Positions 7,999-16,337 of a DNA stretch of 64,000 nucleotides are shown here, in pieces. Source of the DNA: Virgibacillus_O sediminis (lineage in GTDB: Bacteria; Bacillota; Bacilli; Bacillales; Amphibacillaceae); assembly GCF_042643265.1 (NCBI RefSeq), contig NZ_JBHRRZ010000002.1:106696-170695 (forward strand). Reading direction: 5' to 3'. The position numbers and the translations under genes are program-made. The notes beneath the pieces were generated by a model. It did no database searches. It had not been told where the DNA came from and was given only the letters and a program-made list of their open reading frames with translations. How positions within the stretch are numbered: position 1 is the stretch's first letter; every line of letters starts with the position of its first letter.

Positions 7999-9738
7999 TT
8001 AGACTGTCTCGGTTTTCTGAGGTGCTTTGACCAACTGTCCACCGGTATCAAGGAATTCCTTGATACCTTCTGCCGCACGGTAAGCTAGTGCACCGACTGT
8101 ACCTGTCGGGTTATAGCCTCCATTATGGGCAAAAGCGGAAGCGCCGACAACGAATACATTGTCATGGTCCCACATTTGCAGGTAATTATTTACTGCAGAT
8201 GTTTCCGGATCTGCCCCCATGATGACGCCTCCGGTATTATGGGTGGTCTGGTATGGAACAATGTCATAATGCTCCGGCATGCTGGCTTTTTCTACGATAT
8301 TGGCTCCCATTTCCTTCATGATTTCGGCGGCACGGTCGGACAGGTATTCATGCAGTTTACGGTCCTGTTCAGTAAAATCATAGTTTAAACGGAGCAGTGG
8401 ATTGCCATGTACATCGGTATAAGTAGGATCCAGATCCAAGTAATTATCGCGGTGCGGCATCGAAGCCCCTTGTGCACTGATAGAAAGGGCACGGTTGAAA
8501 TAATGCAGTGATTTGGCTTTGAACTCCGCTCCCCAGGAAGGTGTGTCCTTAGGCACCGGATTATTGGCAATCGGCCGCCGTCCGGTTTGAGTGATGGACA
8601 TGCTGCCTCCATGGATGAAATCAAGGTCGGAGTGGTCAAAGTTGTCTCCATTATAATCGTCCACTGTAGCTCCTAATGCACCTGCCCCCATAAATGTATT
8701 GAACTTCTCCTCTTCAAAGTAGCCATTAGCCCCAGGGAGAATCTGATAGCAGTAGTTTTTGCCGATGACACCTGTGCCTGTTTCCGGGTCATATGGTTCG
8801 CCCAATCCGGATTGCAGAAGCAGGCGGGTATTGTTCAATACATAACTGGTCATGACGACCACATCTGCAGGCTGGATGAATTCTTCGCCTGATTTCAAAT
8901 CGATGTATCGAACCCCGGTTGCCCTGCCGCCTTCTTTGATGACTTCTACGACATCGGCATCCGTGCGCAGTTCGAAATTACCGGTCTGCTGTGCGGTCGG
9001 GATCACCGTCACATTCGGACTTGACTTGGCTCCATACTCACAACCGAACCGCTCACAGAACCCACAGTACTGGCAGGCATTGATTTGCTGGCCATCAGGA
9101 TTCTCGTAGTTTTCGGACAGGTTTGCGGACGGCATTTGAAATGGATGCAGTCCCAGGTTGCTGGCAGCTTCTTTAAATCGGTCGAGGATTGGAGTACTCT
9201 TCATTGGCGGTGTAGGATAGTCATTGCTGCGCGGAGCACCCATTGGATTGTCTTCGCCGCTGATTCCCGTCGTCTCTTCATATCTGTAGAAATAGGGCTC
9301 CAATTCTTCATAGGTGATTCCCCAGTCCTGCAGCGTATACTCGCTTCCCAGTTTATTTTCTCCATATTTTTCATCGGTCATAGACTTGATCTGCAGGTCG
9401 TAGGGAAGGAAACGCCAAGTTTGTCCGTTCCAGTGAACACCTGCTCCACCGACACCTTCGCCGGGGAGGAAGGATCCCCATTGTCTGATCGGCAATGCCC
9501 GCTCGTCCCGGTTGTTGCGGAAAGTAAGTGTCTCCCTGGATGCATCTTGCATGAGGTCAAGGCGGATTGCATAGCGGTATTCATCATGAATCATCTGGAA
9601 ATCTTCGGTGGACCGGTTCTGGCCACGTTCCAGTCCGACCACCTGAATTCCCTGCTTGGCCAGTTCGGCAGCAATGATGCCGCCTGTCCAGCCTACCCCT
9701 ACTGTAACAACTTGAACTTTATCCAATGTGGTTGCCAT
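7999..9738 (-). CDS. GMC-family oxidoreductase, gluconate 2-dehydrogenase large-subunit type
   Basis: The 579-residue FAD enzyme has an N-terminal dinucleotide-binding loop in a variant form (GVGWTGGIIAAELA, about 13-26) followed by GLERG. It has the GMC flavin segment (GVGGAGVHWNG), a CQYCGFCERFGCEYG cysteine cluster at about 218-232 seen in the gluconate/sorbitol dehydrogenase subgroup, and the C-terminal GMC motif with HNTGGVIMG and PTGTVGALAYRAAEG. It oxidises an alcohol or sugar group, but the substrate is not deducible. The protein has no signal peptide of its own. Its upstream partner carries a Tat signal, so co-export is likely. AGGAGGATACAT precedes the ATG. Confidence 0.9.
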   Translation of the reverse strand: MATTLDKVQVVTVGVGWTGGIIAAELAKQGIQVVGLERGQNRSTEDFQMIHDEYRYAIRLDLMQDASRETLTFRNNRDERALPIRQWGSFLPGEGVGGAGVHWNGQTWRFLPYDLQIKSMTDEKYGENKLGSEYTLQDWGITYEELEPYFYRYEETTGISGEDNPMGAPRSNDYPTPPMKSTPILDRFKEAASNLGLHPFQMPSANLSENYENPDGQQINACQYCGFCERFGCEYGAKSSPNVTVIPTAQQTGNFELRTDADVVEVIKEGGRATGVRYIDLKSGEEFIQPADVVVMTSYVLNNTRLLLQSGLGEPYDPETGTGVIGKNYCYQILPGANGYFEEEKFNTFMGAGALGATVDDYNGDNFDHSDLDFIHGGSMSITQTGRRPIANNPVPKDTPSWGAEFKAKSLHYFNRALSISAQGASMPHRDNYLDLDPTYTDVHGNPLLRLNYDFTEQDRKLHEYLSDRAAEIMKEMGANIVEKASMPEHYDIVPYQTTHNTGGVIMGADPETSAVNNYLQMWDHDNVFVVGASAFAHNGGYNPTGTVGALAYRAAEGIKEFLDTGGQLVKAPQKTETV

Positions 9739-9773
9739 ATGTATCCTCCTTTATTTATGTTATTTTTCATCGT

Positions 9774-10523
9774 TTACTTGAGTTGGCTGTGCAATGATTG
9801 CGGTTCGATTTCTACAAACTCTTCACTATCGATCTGGTTCAGATAACTCATCTGATGGCCTGGGAATTCCTTCATCTTCCAGCCTTCCATCTCTTCATTC
9901 CCGTTATAGAGCGGATCGGCATAGGCCCCTCTAAGTGTTGCGGAACGAAGCAGTTCGAAAAAGTCGCTGCTGGACACACCCTTCAGATCCACTTCATTAT
10001 TTTCAAACTTCTGCAACAGCTCATCCTGCTGCTCACCTTCCAGCTCAGTGAAAGATGTGTTGTGAGCCGAATTGCTTTCCCGATCAAGGGCCCGGATTCC
10101 CTCCATGAAGATTTCTTTGCGCTTCAAGCGGGATTGATAGCCTTGATAATCGGTACCTGGATAGAAAGGCCCCTGCATATATGTTTTTTCATTATTACCA
10201 TAGCTTCCGGCGAGCTGGTGGTCGATAAAGTAAGGGACTCCCAACCCGATTGCCCCTGTGCCATTTTCGTCCTCCGGGAAAATCCGTTCTGTGGCAGCGC
10301 TTAAAATATCGAAGTCCTTTTGTCTGGTAAAAAACATGAGTGCGTGCTGGTAATCTGTCTGCTCTCCTTGAGGGGAAGTCGTCGCTTGCTGGGATCCATC
10401 ATCAAGGTTGACCCCCAGCAGAGAACCAAGAATTCCGCCGCCGACAACCCCGCCGGCTACATACCCTGAGTTCTTCAGAAAACGGCGTCTCGACATGTCT
10501 GGTGCATTATTTTTGTCTGCCAT
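9774..10523 (-). CDS. Gluconate 2-dehydrogenase subunit 3 family protein with Tat signal
   Basis: The protein has 249 residues. The N-terminus has a textbook twin-arginine signal, SRRRFLKNSG (Arg12/Arg13), followed by a Gly/Val-rich hydrophobic stretch (about 18-38). The body resembles Gluconate_2-dh3 proteins, including ERIFPEDENGTGAIGLGVPYFIDHQL. Such small subunits pair with a GMC flavoprotein and are needed for its export and membrane attachment. Gene order subunit 3, flavoprotein, tatA (35- and 31-base gaps) indicates one operon dedicated to an exported dehydrogenase. Confidence 0.9.
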   Translation of the reverse strand: MADKNNAPDMSRRRFLKNSGYVAGGVVGGGILGSLLGVNLDDGSQQATTSPQGEQTDYQHALMFFTRQKDFDILSAATERIFPEDENGTGAIGLGVPYFIDHQLAGSYGNNEKTYMQGPFYPGTDYQGYQSRLKRKEIFMEGIRALDRESNSAHNTSFTELEGEQQDELLQKFENNEVDLKGVSSSDFFELLRSATLRGAYADPLYNGNEEMEGWKMKEFPGHQMSYLNQIDSEEFVEIEPQSLHSQLK

Positions 10524-10757
10524 TTGATACCCTCCCTTGGTCTTTTGGAGTCATATTTTGTTTTTACCCACTAGAAAATTAAGGTAAACATGGAATTTCC
10601 AGGGGAGTACGACAATTTGGTGAATGGCGGGAGTATTCATTTTCCTGTAAAATGGTTATCATTGGTAAGATATAAGGTTGTTAGAACTTGGAGTGGATGA
10701 GTAGATAAGCAATAATTTCACCGGGTTTTATCCATACTACATGCAGAGGTGAGGAAT

Positions 10758-11933
10758 ATGTATAAATTGCTTTCACATAACGACTTGGACGGGGTGGGCT
10801 GCGGAATCGTGGCGAAACTCGCATTCGGCAAGGATGTGGATGTCCGGTACAACTCCGTCTCCAGTCTGGATCGGGAAGTGAAGTATTTTCTGGAGAATGG
10901 CGACAAGGAAACGTTTCTGCTGATCACCGACTTGTCGGTGAATGAAGAAAATGAGCAGGCATTGAATGAATTTTACCAGTCGGGCGGGCAGGTTCAGATG
11001 ATCGATCATCATAAAACTGCTCTTCCCTTCAATGCTTATGAATGGGCCGACGTGTCTGTAGAAGATGAGAACGGGAAACTGCATGCGGCAACATCCCTGC
11101 TGTACGATTATCTAGTCACAGAGGGCCATTTGGAGCCTTCCGAGGGAATCGAGGAGTTTGTCGAGCTGGTCCGCCAGTATGATACATGGGAATGGGAAGC
11201 CAATGAGAACCAGAAAGCACAGCGGCTGAATGCGTTGTTTTTCCTCGTATCCATCGATGAGTTTGAAGAGACCATGCTGGAGCGGCTGCAGGAACGTGCC
11301 TCCTTTGACTTTGATGAGTTTGAGAAGAGGCTCTTGGATATGGAAGAAAACAAAATCCAGCGCTATATCCGGAGGAAGCGCAAGCAGCTCATCCAGAAAA
11401 AAGTCGGCAGCCATTATGCAGGGATTGTCCATGCGGAATCCTATCACTCCGAACTGGGCAACCAGCTTGGCAAAGACTATCCGCATCTTGACTACATTGT
11501 CATCTTGAATATGGGAGGCAGACGGATGGGCTTCCGTACCATCCATGATGATGTGGATGTATCAGAAGTGGCTGGTGAGTATGGGGGCGGTGGCCATGCT
11601 AAGGCGGCTGGGAGCCTGATGACGGAAGAGGCTTTCAAAACGTTCGTACAGGAAGCCTTTCAGCTTGAGCCGCTACGCGAAGATGCATGGCGTAACCGCT
11701 ACAACCGCAAGGCCTCTTCCTTTGGATCCCTGTATCAGGACCGCAGCGATGCCCTGTACTTCGTTCACCCGCAGCAGGACGGCCAATGGGTGATCGACCG
11801 GAATCATAAGACATTGGAAGGTACGTACAAGGATTTCTGGGAAGCGGAAAAAGCCCTTAAAAAAGAGTATGAGGCATGGCTGGTCAGAGACGATATGTTT
11901 GTCAGCTTTTTGATGAAACAGTTAAAGAAATGA
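10758..11933 (+). CDS. nrnB: DHH-family phosphoesterase, NrnB-like oligoribonuclease
   Basis: The protein has 391 residues from the ATG at 10758 (AGAGGTGAGG upstream). The DHH domain has SHNDLDGVGCG (metal ligands Asp9, Asp11), LLITDLS and the namesake MIDHHKT. The DHHA1-type C-terminal part carries the glycine-rich GEYGGGGHAKAAG substrate loop. Length and motif order match Bacillus NrnB (YngD, about 400 residues), which degrades short RNA oligonucleotides. Function is by family. A related cAMP/oligonucleotide phosphodiesterase is the alternative. Confidence 0.85.
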   Translation: MYKLLSHNDLDGVGCGIVAKLAFGKDVDVRYNSVSSLDREVKYFLENGDKETFLLITDLSVNEENEQALNEFYQSGGQVQMIDHHKTALPFNAYEWADVSVEDENGKLHAATSLLYDYLVTEGHLEPSEGIEEFVELVRQYDTWEWEANENQKAQRLNALFFLVSIDEFEETMLERLQERASFDFDEFEKRLLDMEENKIQRYIRRKRKQLIQKKVGSHYAGIVHAESYHSELGNQLGKDYPHLDYIVILNMGGRRMGFRTIHDDVDVSEVAGEYGGGGHAKAAGSLMTEEAFKTFVQEAFQLEPLREDAWRNRYNRKASSFGSLYQDRSDALYFVHPQQDGQWVIDRNHKTLEGTYKDFWEAEKALKKEYEAWLVRDDMFVSFLMKQLKK

Positions 11934-12496
11934 TTTTTACTATGCCTAAGTTAAGATAACAGCGAAAGAGGCTGGGACAGAAATGTTTATCCTAAGATAA
12001 ATCTGAACTAACTAAAGAATTTAAGTAGAGGATAGGAGCCGCTCCGGAAATGCACTTCGCTTTTTAGCGTGGTGAGCCTCCACGTGTTAACGCATTGTGG
12101 TGTCTCACCTATGCCTTTCTCTTTCCTCCGTTGGTTCGGTTCATTATTATTCGTCTGTAGGATTCAACGTTTTACTTATGTCCCAGTCTCTTTCTTTTAG
12201 GGCTTGGAAATTTTCAAGTTGCGGATATTCAGCAAGAAGAAGGCAGGCTCCTGGATCCATGATGGATAGCACACTTTCACAGACAAAAGATGCAGCTATC
12301 TGTTTGGCTCAAAATGAATGTCCGGAATGGGATAGCCTGTTTGTACAGACGTCTTGAGGATGCTCTGAGGCTTGAGAAGATTATTTTTTTAGTGAAGCCT
12401 GCTCCTGTGATACGATGATATTACAGCGTTGCGGGGGAAACATTAAAATAATATGGATTAGGACAAATCTGACTCTGCATAAGATTACTCAGAAGA
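11934..12496. other. Intergenic region: dispersed repeat, then no recognisable gene
   Basis: The first part holds a dispersed repeat (11965-12193). From 12194 to 12496 I see no gene with a credible start and binding site. An open frame across 12097-12357 is mostly repeat sequence and is not supported. Confidence 0.5.
11965..12193 (+). repeat. Dispersed MITE-like repeat, copy R1 (degenerate core)
   Basis: Terminal inverted repeats GAGGCTGGGACA (11968-11979) and TGTCCCAGTCTC (12179-12190) flank a core that starts CTCCGGAAATGCACTTCGC and contains a diverged GTGAGCC...GGTGTCTCACCTA section. It is the most decayed of the copies, and the right arm of the core stem has been lost. The other copies are at 19371, 33984 (reverse), 51625 and 56412 (two in tandem). 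Confidence 0.8.
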
Positions 12497-12530
12497 ATGA
12501 AAAAGGGCGCATCAAGCGACCCTTTTTCTA
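12497..12530. terminator. Terminator of the YjzC-like gene
   Basis: GAAAAAGGGCGC...GCGACCCTTTTTC forms a stem with T-runs on both strands. It abuts the stop codon of the minus-strand small gene. Confidence 0.8.
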
Positions 12531-12689
12531 TTCTTCCTTATGTTTCCAGGTTGTTTCGCTGCCACTGACGGGACAGGACGGAAAGGTGTCATCCTTCGAC
12601 AAAGTTGCTTTTTTCCCAGACTGACAGATGAATTCCCCATCATGGGGCACACCTTGTCCTGTTCTATATTCGCGATAGCCTTCTCTCAT
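12528..12689 (-). CDS. YjzC-like small protein (53 aa)
   Basis: A short reading frame begins MREGYREYRTGQGVPHDGEF, continues with KKATLSKDDTFPSCP and ends TTWKHKEE. The pattern RTGQ-x2-P-x2-G, then L-x-K-x-D-x-FP, then a tryptophan near the end matches the YjzC family. A GGAGGTAAT site sits at normal spacing from the ATG at 12689, and a terminator follows immediately. Two cysteines (ICQSG and PSCP) could bind metal. A second family member lies at 52274-52450. Function is unknown. Confidence 0.75.
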   Translation of the reverse strand: MREGYREYRTGQGVPHDGEFICQSGKKATLSKDDTFPSCPVSGSETTWKHKEE

Positions 12690-12786
12690 TAGGTATTACC
12701 TCCATTCATAATCTCCTTCATAGTGTGGCCGAAACACTTACGTTTCACCCGTGATAAACTTTAGACTTTCTAAAAGGAGTGATCGA

Positions 12787-13209
12787 ATGAGTCCTAAACC
12801 GGCCGGCTTCTGGATACGATTTCTGGCATTATTCATCGATTCCATATTGAGTGCGGTCCTTACTTTGATTATTGCTGTATTGATCGGCGATTCCACCTAT
12901 TTTTCCTCTTCGGCCTTAGGAGAAACTTCCTTGGCTGACAGCATCGGCGGCCTGATTTATTCATTGGTGTTCATCGTTATTTTCACGGCAAGCAATCTCA
13001 TGGGCTCTCCCGGAAAACTGGCCTGCAGAATCAAAGTGGTCAATGAGGATATGACACAGATATCCTTGCTGAAATCTTTCGGAAGATGGTTGGCCTATAT
13101 CCTGTCTACCATTACCCTGCTGATCGGCTACATGATGGCTGGATGGAACAGGGAAAAGAAGGCATTACATGACATCGTATGCGGCACCAGAGTTGTCTAT
13201 CGGGATTGA
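12787..13209 (+). CDS. RDD-family membrane protein
   Basis: The protein has 140 residues from the ATG at 12787, with AAAAGGAGT upstream. It has the RDD signature (GFWIRFLALFIDS with Arg and Asp in the first helix), three membrane helices, GSPGKLACRIKVVNED between helices 2 and 3, and a C-terminal KALHDIVCGTRVVY. Family members are small inner-membrane proteins, some linked to cation or pH homeostasis. No specific role can be assigned. A second RDD gene lies at 44346-44816. Confidence 0.88.
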   Translation: MSPKPAGFWIRFLALFIDSILSAVLTLIIAVLIGDSTYFSSSALGETSLADSIGGLIYSLVFIVIFTASNLMGSPGKLACRIKVVNEDMTQISLLKSFGRWLAYILSTITLLIGYMMAGWNREKKALHDIVCGTRVVYRD

Positions 13210-13222
13210 TGGAAGCAGCCGG

Positions 13223-13344
13223 CATCCTGCGGGTAAACCCGAGCACCAGCTGATATCGGGCGTGTCCTGCGGATAAGCCAGCGCACCAGCTGATATCCTG
13301 CACGTCCTGCGGATAAATCTGAGCACCAGCCGATACCCAGCAGA
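13223..13344 (-). repeat. 20-bp-periodic repeat array (6 units), first locus
   Basis: On the minus strand, 13-bp cores of the form TATCNGCNGGNSC recur exactly every 20 bp (plus-strand positions 13223, 13243, 13263, 13283, 13303 and 13323), separated by 7 bases that differ each time. Odd and even units form a 40-bp dimer. It begins within 15 bases of the RDD gene's stop. The same motif and period occur at 46618-46797. Confidence 0.85.
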
Positions 13345-13452
13345 TCCCCCCAACACGCTAGAGCTAAATTCCCCATACTCTACTCCGCTTAATTCCTAGT
13401 AGATAACGCGGAATTTTGCTATCATGAAGGTATACGTAGAGGAGGGATATGG

Positions 13453-13974
13453 ATGGAAGTTTTTCAGGCAATCAAGGCACGAAGGGAAATCACTAAGTAT
13501 AAGGATGAACCCGTGCCGCTGCACGTACTGGAAAAAGTTGCCGATGCAGGTTATTATGCGCCGACCGGCAACAATCTTCCTTCGAAGAATCTCATTGTTG
13601 TGACCGAGAGAAAGACACTCGATGCGATGGCGGATACCACTCCTTATATGAAATGGATGAAAGAAGCTCAGGCGGCTATTGTGGTGACGGGCAAACCGGG
13701 TGTCAGCAAGTACTGGCTGCAGGATGCTTCCTTCGCATGTGCCTTCATTTGGCTCGAGGCAACAGAGAATGGCTTGGGATCTGCTTTTGGAGCGGTTTAC
13801 AATGCGGAGGACCAGCAGGAGTCGAAGGAAAGGGAGGACCATGTACGTTCCCTTCTCGGGATACCGGATGACAGCCGTGTCGTAGCAGGCTTGGGCCTTG
13901 GCTATCCAGAGGAGGTTCCAGACAGCAAGAAACATAATCTAAGAGATGAAATCATCAGGTATGAGACCTTTTAA
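13453..13974 (+). CDS. Nitroreductase-family flavoprotein
   Basis: The protein has 173 residues with ARREITKYKDEPVP and the FMN-contact region YAPTGNNLPSKNLIVV near the N-terminus, QDASFACAFIWLEATENGLGSAF in the middle and a C-terminal GLGYPEE segment. This is the layout of short NfsA/NfsB-type FMN-binding NAD(P)H oxidoreductases. AGAGGAGGG lies upstream of the ATG. The physiological substrate is unknown. It stands as a single gene after the 20-bp repeat array. Confidence 0.88.
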   Translation: MEVFQAIKARREITKYKDEPVPLHVLEKVADAGYYAPTGNNLPSKNLIVVTERKTLDAMADTTPYMKWMKEAQAAIVVTGKPGVSKYWLQDASFACAFIWLEATENGLGSAFGAVYNAEDQQESKEREDHVRSLLGIPDDSRVVAGLGLGYPEEVPDSKKHNLRDEIIRYETF

Positions 13975-14050
13975 ACGAATCGGCAATATTAAAATAAGAG
14001 CTGGCAGCAACAGGGACGGCGGTGGAGAGAAAAAAGAACAGCATATAAAT

Positions 14051-14083
14051 ATGGGATACTATCGAATGCCGATTAGTATCCCA
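14051..14083. terminator. Palindromic terminator between nitroreductase gene and ldh
   Basis: ATGGGATACTA pairs with TAGTATCCCAT around a 12-base loop, followed by TTATTATT. It is likely shared by the two convergent genes. Confidence 0.7.
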
Positions 14084-14111
14084 TTTATTATTGGAGTTGT
14101 AATTGTCTACC

Positions 14112-15089
14112 TTAATCCGGCTGAACCTCATCAAAGTATGGCTCCAGTATTCCTTTGAGGATTTCTGAACTTTGGTGGAATTTTTTCTGCTCTTCCTCCT
14201 CGAGATCAAGTTCAATGATTTCTCTGATTCCGCTTCGGTTGATGACAGCCGGCACCCCGATATAGACATCCTTTTCTCCATATTCACCATCCAGATGAGC
14301 GGAAATGGTCAGGATGGTATTTTCATTGGCAAGGATCGCCCTGGTGATCCGGGCGAGCCCCATGGCGATGCCGTAATAGGTGGCACCTTTATTTTGGATG
14401 ATGTGATAGGCTGCATCCCGGACGTTGATGAAGATATCCTCCAAGTCTTCACTGCGGAATTTGCTGTCCCGCTCCATGTACTGCCGGAGCGGAATGGTTC
14501 CTATATCTGCTGAACTGTAGACTGGCAGTTCGCTGTCCCCATGTTCACCAATAATATAGGCGTGGACATTGTTGGGGGACACGTCAAAGTATTCTCCAAG
14601 AGAATAGCGGAAACGGGCAGTATCCAGAATTGTCCCGGAACCGATGACCCTTTCTTTGGGCAGTCCGCTGTATTTCCAGGTAGCATAGGTCAGGATATCG
14701 ACCGGATTGGTGGCCACAAGGAAGATGCCATCAAAGCCGCTGTCCATCACTTCACCGACAATCTCTTTAAAAATCTTTAAGTTCTTTTCCACCAGGTCCA
14801 GCCTAGATTCGCCTGGTTTTTGGCCGGCTCCTGCACAGATGACAACGATATCCGCGTTCTGGCAGTCTTTATATTCGCCATGGCGGATGTTCATTGGATT
14901 CGGTGCAAAACCTTTCCCGTGGTTCAAATCGAGCACATCTCCCTGGGCTTTGTCCTTATTGGCGTCGATCATGACGAGATCATTGACAATCCCTTGGTTC
15001 ATCAGTGCAAAAGCATAGCTGGATCCGACAAACCCTGTTCCGATAAGAGCAACACGGCTAAGCCGGAGATTGTTATTCATCAACATCAT
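14112..15089 (-). CDS. ldh: L-lactate dehydrogenase
   Basis: The protein has 325 residues. The NAD-binding loop is IGTGFVGSSYAFAL, then CAGAGQKPGESRLDLV with the substrate-loop Arg, VATNPVDILTY, GTILDTARF and the catalytic His in IIGEHGDSE. It converts pyruvate and NADH to lactate. Three clustered starts (ATG 15089, ATG 15086, ATG 15080) follow GGGGAGGAAT. The second gives the best spacing, so the true start may be one codon downstream of the one given. It is monocistronic. Confidence 0.96.
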   Translation of the reverse strand: MMLMNNNLRLSRVALIGTGFVGSSYAFALMNQGIVNDLVMIDANKDKAQGDVLDLNHGKGFAPNPMNIRHGEYKDCQNADIVVICAGAGQKPGESRLDLVEKNLKIFKEIVGEVMDSGFDGIFLVATNPVDILTYATWKYSGLPKERVIGSGTILDTARFRYSLGEYFDVSPNNVHAYIIGEHGDSELPVYSSADIGTIPLRQYMERDSKFRSEDLEDIFINVRDAAYHIIQNKGATYYGIAMGLARITRAILANENTILTISAHLDGEYGEKDVYIGVPAVINRSGIREIIELDLEEEEQKKFHQSSEILKGILEPYFDEVQPD

Positions 15090-15269
15090 ATTCCTCCCCT
15101 TTATGTGGAATGGTAATCATGGATATGACTACCATTCCCTTTTCGTATAATCTTCATGCTTTACAAAGCGCGTAAGTTGACAAAGGGAATGGGAAATGAT
15201 AAATTTTGAATTAAAGATAACTTAATTACAGATAAAAGATTGATCAATAAATGCATTGGAGGATTTTTT

Positions 15270-16253
15270 ATGAACGGTCTGAAAGGTATGCACCATGTTA
15301 CGGCGATTACAAGTTCTGCGGAAAAGAATTATGAGTTTTTCACCTATGTACTCGGCATGCGCCTCGTTAAGAAAACAGTCAACCAGGACGACATACAGAC
15401 ATATCACCTGTTCTTTGCAGATGACAAGGGCAATCCCGGTACGGATATGACGTTTTTTGACTTTCCAGGAATACCGAAAGGGCAGCATGGCACCAATGAA
15501 ATTTTTCGGACATCTTTCCGAGTTCCTACGGATGAAGCACTGGATTACTGGGTGAAACGATTGAACCGACTGGAAGTGGACAATGAAGGGATCCAGGAAC
15601 AATTCGGGGTAAAGACACTCCCGTTCACCGATTTTGATGAACAGCAGTACCAGCTTGTTTCCGATGAAGGCTTGGAGGGAGTCGAAGCGGGGATTCCTTG
15701 GCAGGATGGGCCGATTCCATTGGAATACGCCATCACCGGGCTGGGTCCCATTCATGTCCGTGTCGCCAACTTCGATTATTTTAAAGAAATGATGGAGAAG
15801 GTGCTGCAATTCAAAGAAATTGATGAGGACGGAGATTTCCACCTGTTTGAAGTGGGAGAAGGGGGCAATGGTGCCAGGGTTATTGTAGAAAAGAATAATA
15901 CCCTCCCAGACGCCCGCCAGGGATATGGCACCGTCCATCACTCCGCCTTCCGTGTGGAAAACCGTGATGTCCTCGAGCATTGGATTAAGCGCATGGAAGG
16001 ATTCGGTTTCCGTACTTCCGGCTATGTAAACCGGCATTTCTTTGAATCGCTGTATGCCGGTGTCGCGCCGCAGATCTTATTTGAATTTGCAACCGACGGG
16101 CCGGGCTTCATGGGTGATGAGCCGTATGAGACATTGGGGGAGAAACTTTCCCTGCCACCATTCCTTGAATCCGAGCGGGAACAGATCGAAAAAATGGTGC
16201 GACCGATTGATACCGTCCGCAGCAACAGGACGTTTGAAAAAGAATATGAATAA
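15270..16253 (+). CDS. VOC-family ring-cleaving dioxygenase (MhqO/MhqE-like)
   Basis: The protein has 327 residues from the ATG at 15270 (TGGAGG upstream). It has two tandem vicinal-oxygen-chelate modules (about 5-135 and 155-300). Metal ligands are visible as MHHVT near the N-terminus, GTVHHSAF in the second module and ILFEFATDGPGF. Bacillus relatives are induced by quinones through MhqR and are annotated as hydroquinone or catechol dioxygenases. Substrate and inducer are not shown here, and I found no clear MhqR operator in the upstream 180 bases. Confidence 0.85.
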   Translation: MNGLKGMHHVTAITSSAEKNYEFFTYVLGMRLVKKTVNQDDIQTYHLFFADDKGNPGTDMTFFDFPGIPKGQHGTNEIFRTSFRVPTDEALDYWVKRLNRLEVDNEGIQEQFGVKTLPFTDFDEQQYQLVSDEGLEGVEAGIPWQDGPIPLEYAITGLGPIHVRVANFDYFKEMMEKVLQFKEIDEDGDFHLFEVGEGGNGARVIVEKNNTLPDARQGYGTVHHSAFRVENRDVLEHWIKRMEGFGFRTSGYVNRHFFESLYAGVAPQILFEFATDGPGFMGDEPYETLGEKLSLPPFLESEREQIEKMVRPIDTVRSNRTFEKEYE

Positions 16254-16259
16254 TTAATA

Positions 16260-16295
16260 GAAAGCACATCCCAGGGGAGCCTGGGGTGTGCTTTT
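16260..16295 (+). terminator. Terminator of the VOC dioxygenase gene
   Basis: AAAGCACA-CCCAGG pairs with CCTGGGG-TGTGCTTT, followed by a T-rich tail. Confidence 0.85.
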
Positions 16296-16337
16296 AGTTT
16301 AGAACGCTAAGCGAATCCGGATGCGGGCTGTCCTCTG

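Noticed and set aside
12097..12357. Plus-strand open frame of 86 codons
   Set aside because: Most of it is dispersed repeat R1, there is no ribosome binding site, and the composition does not look coding.
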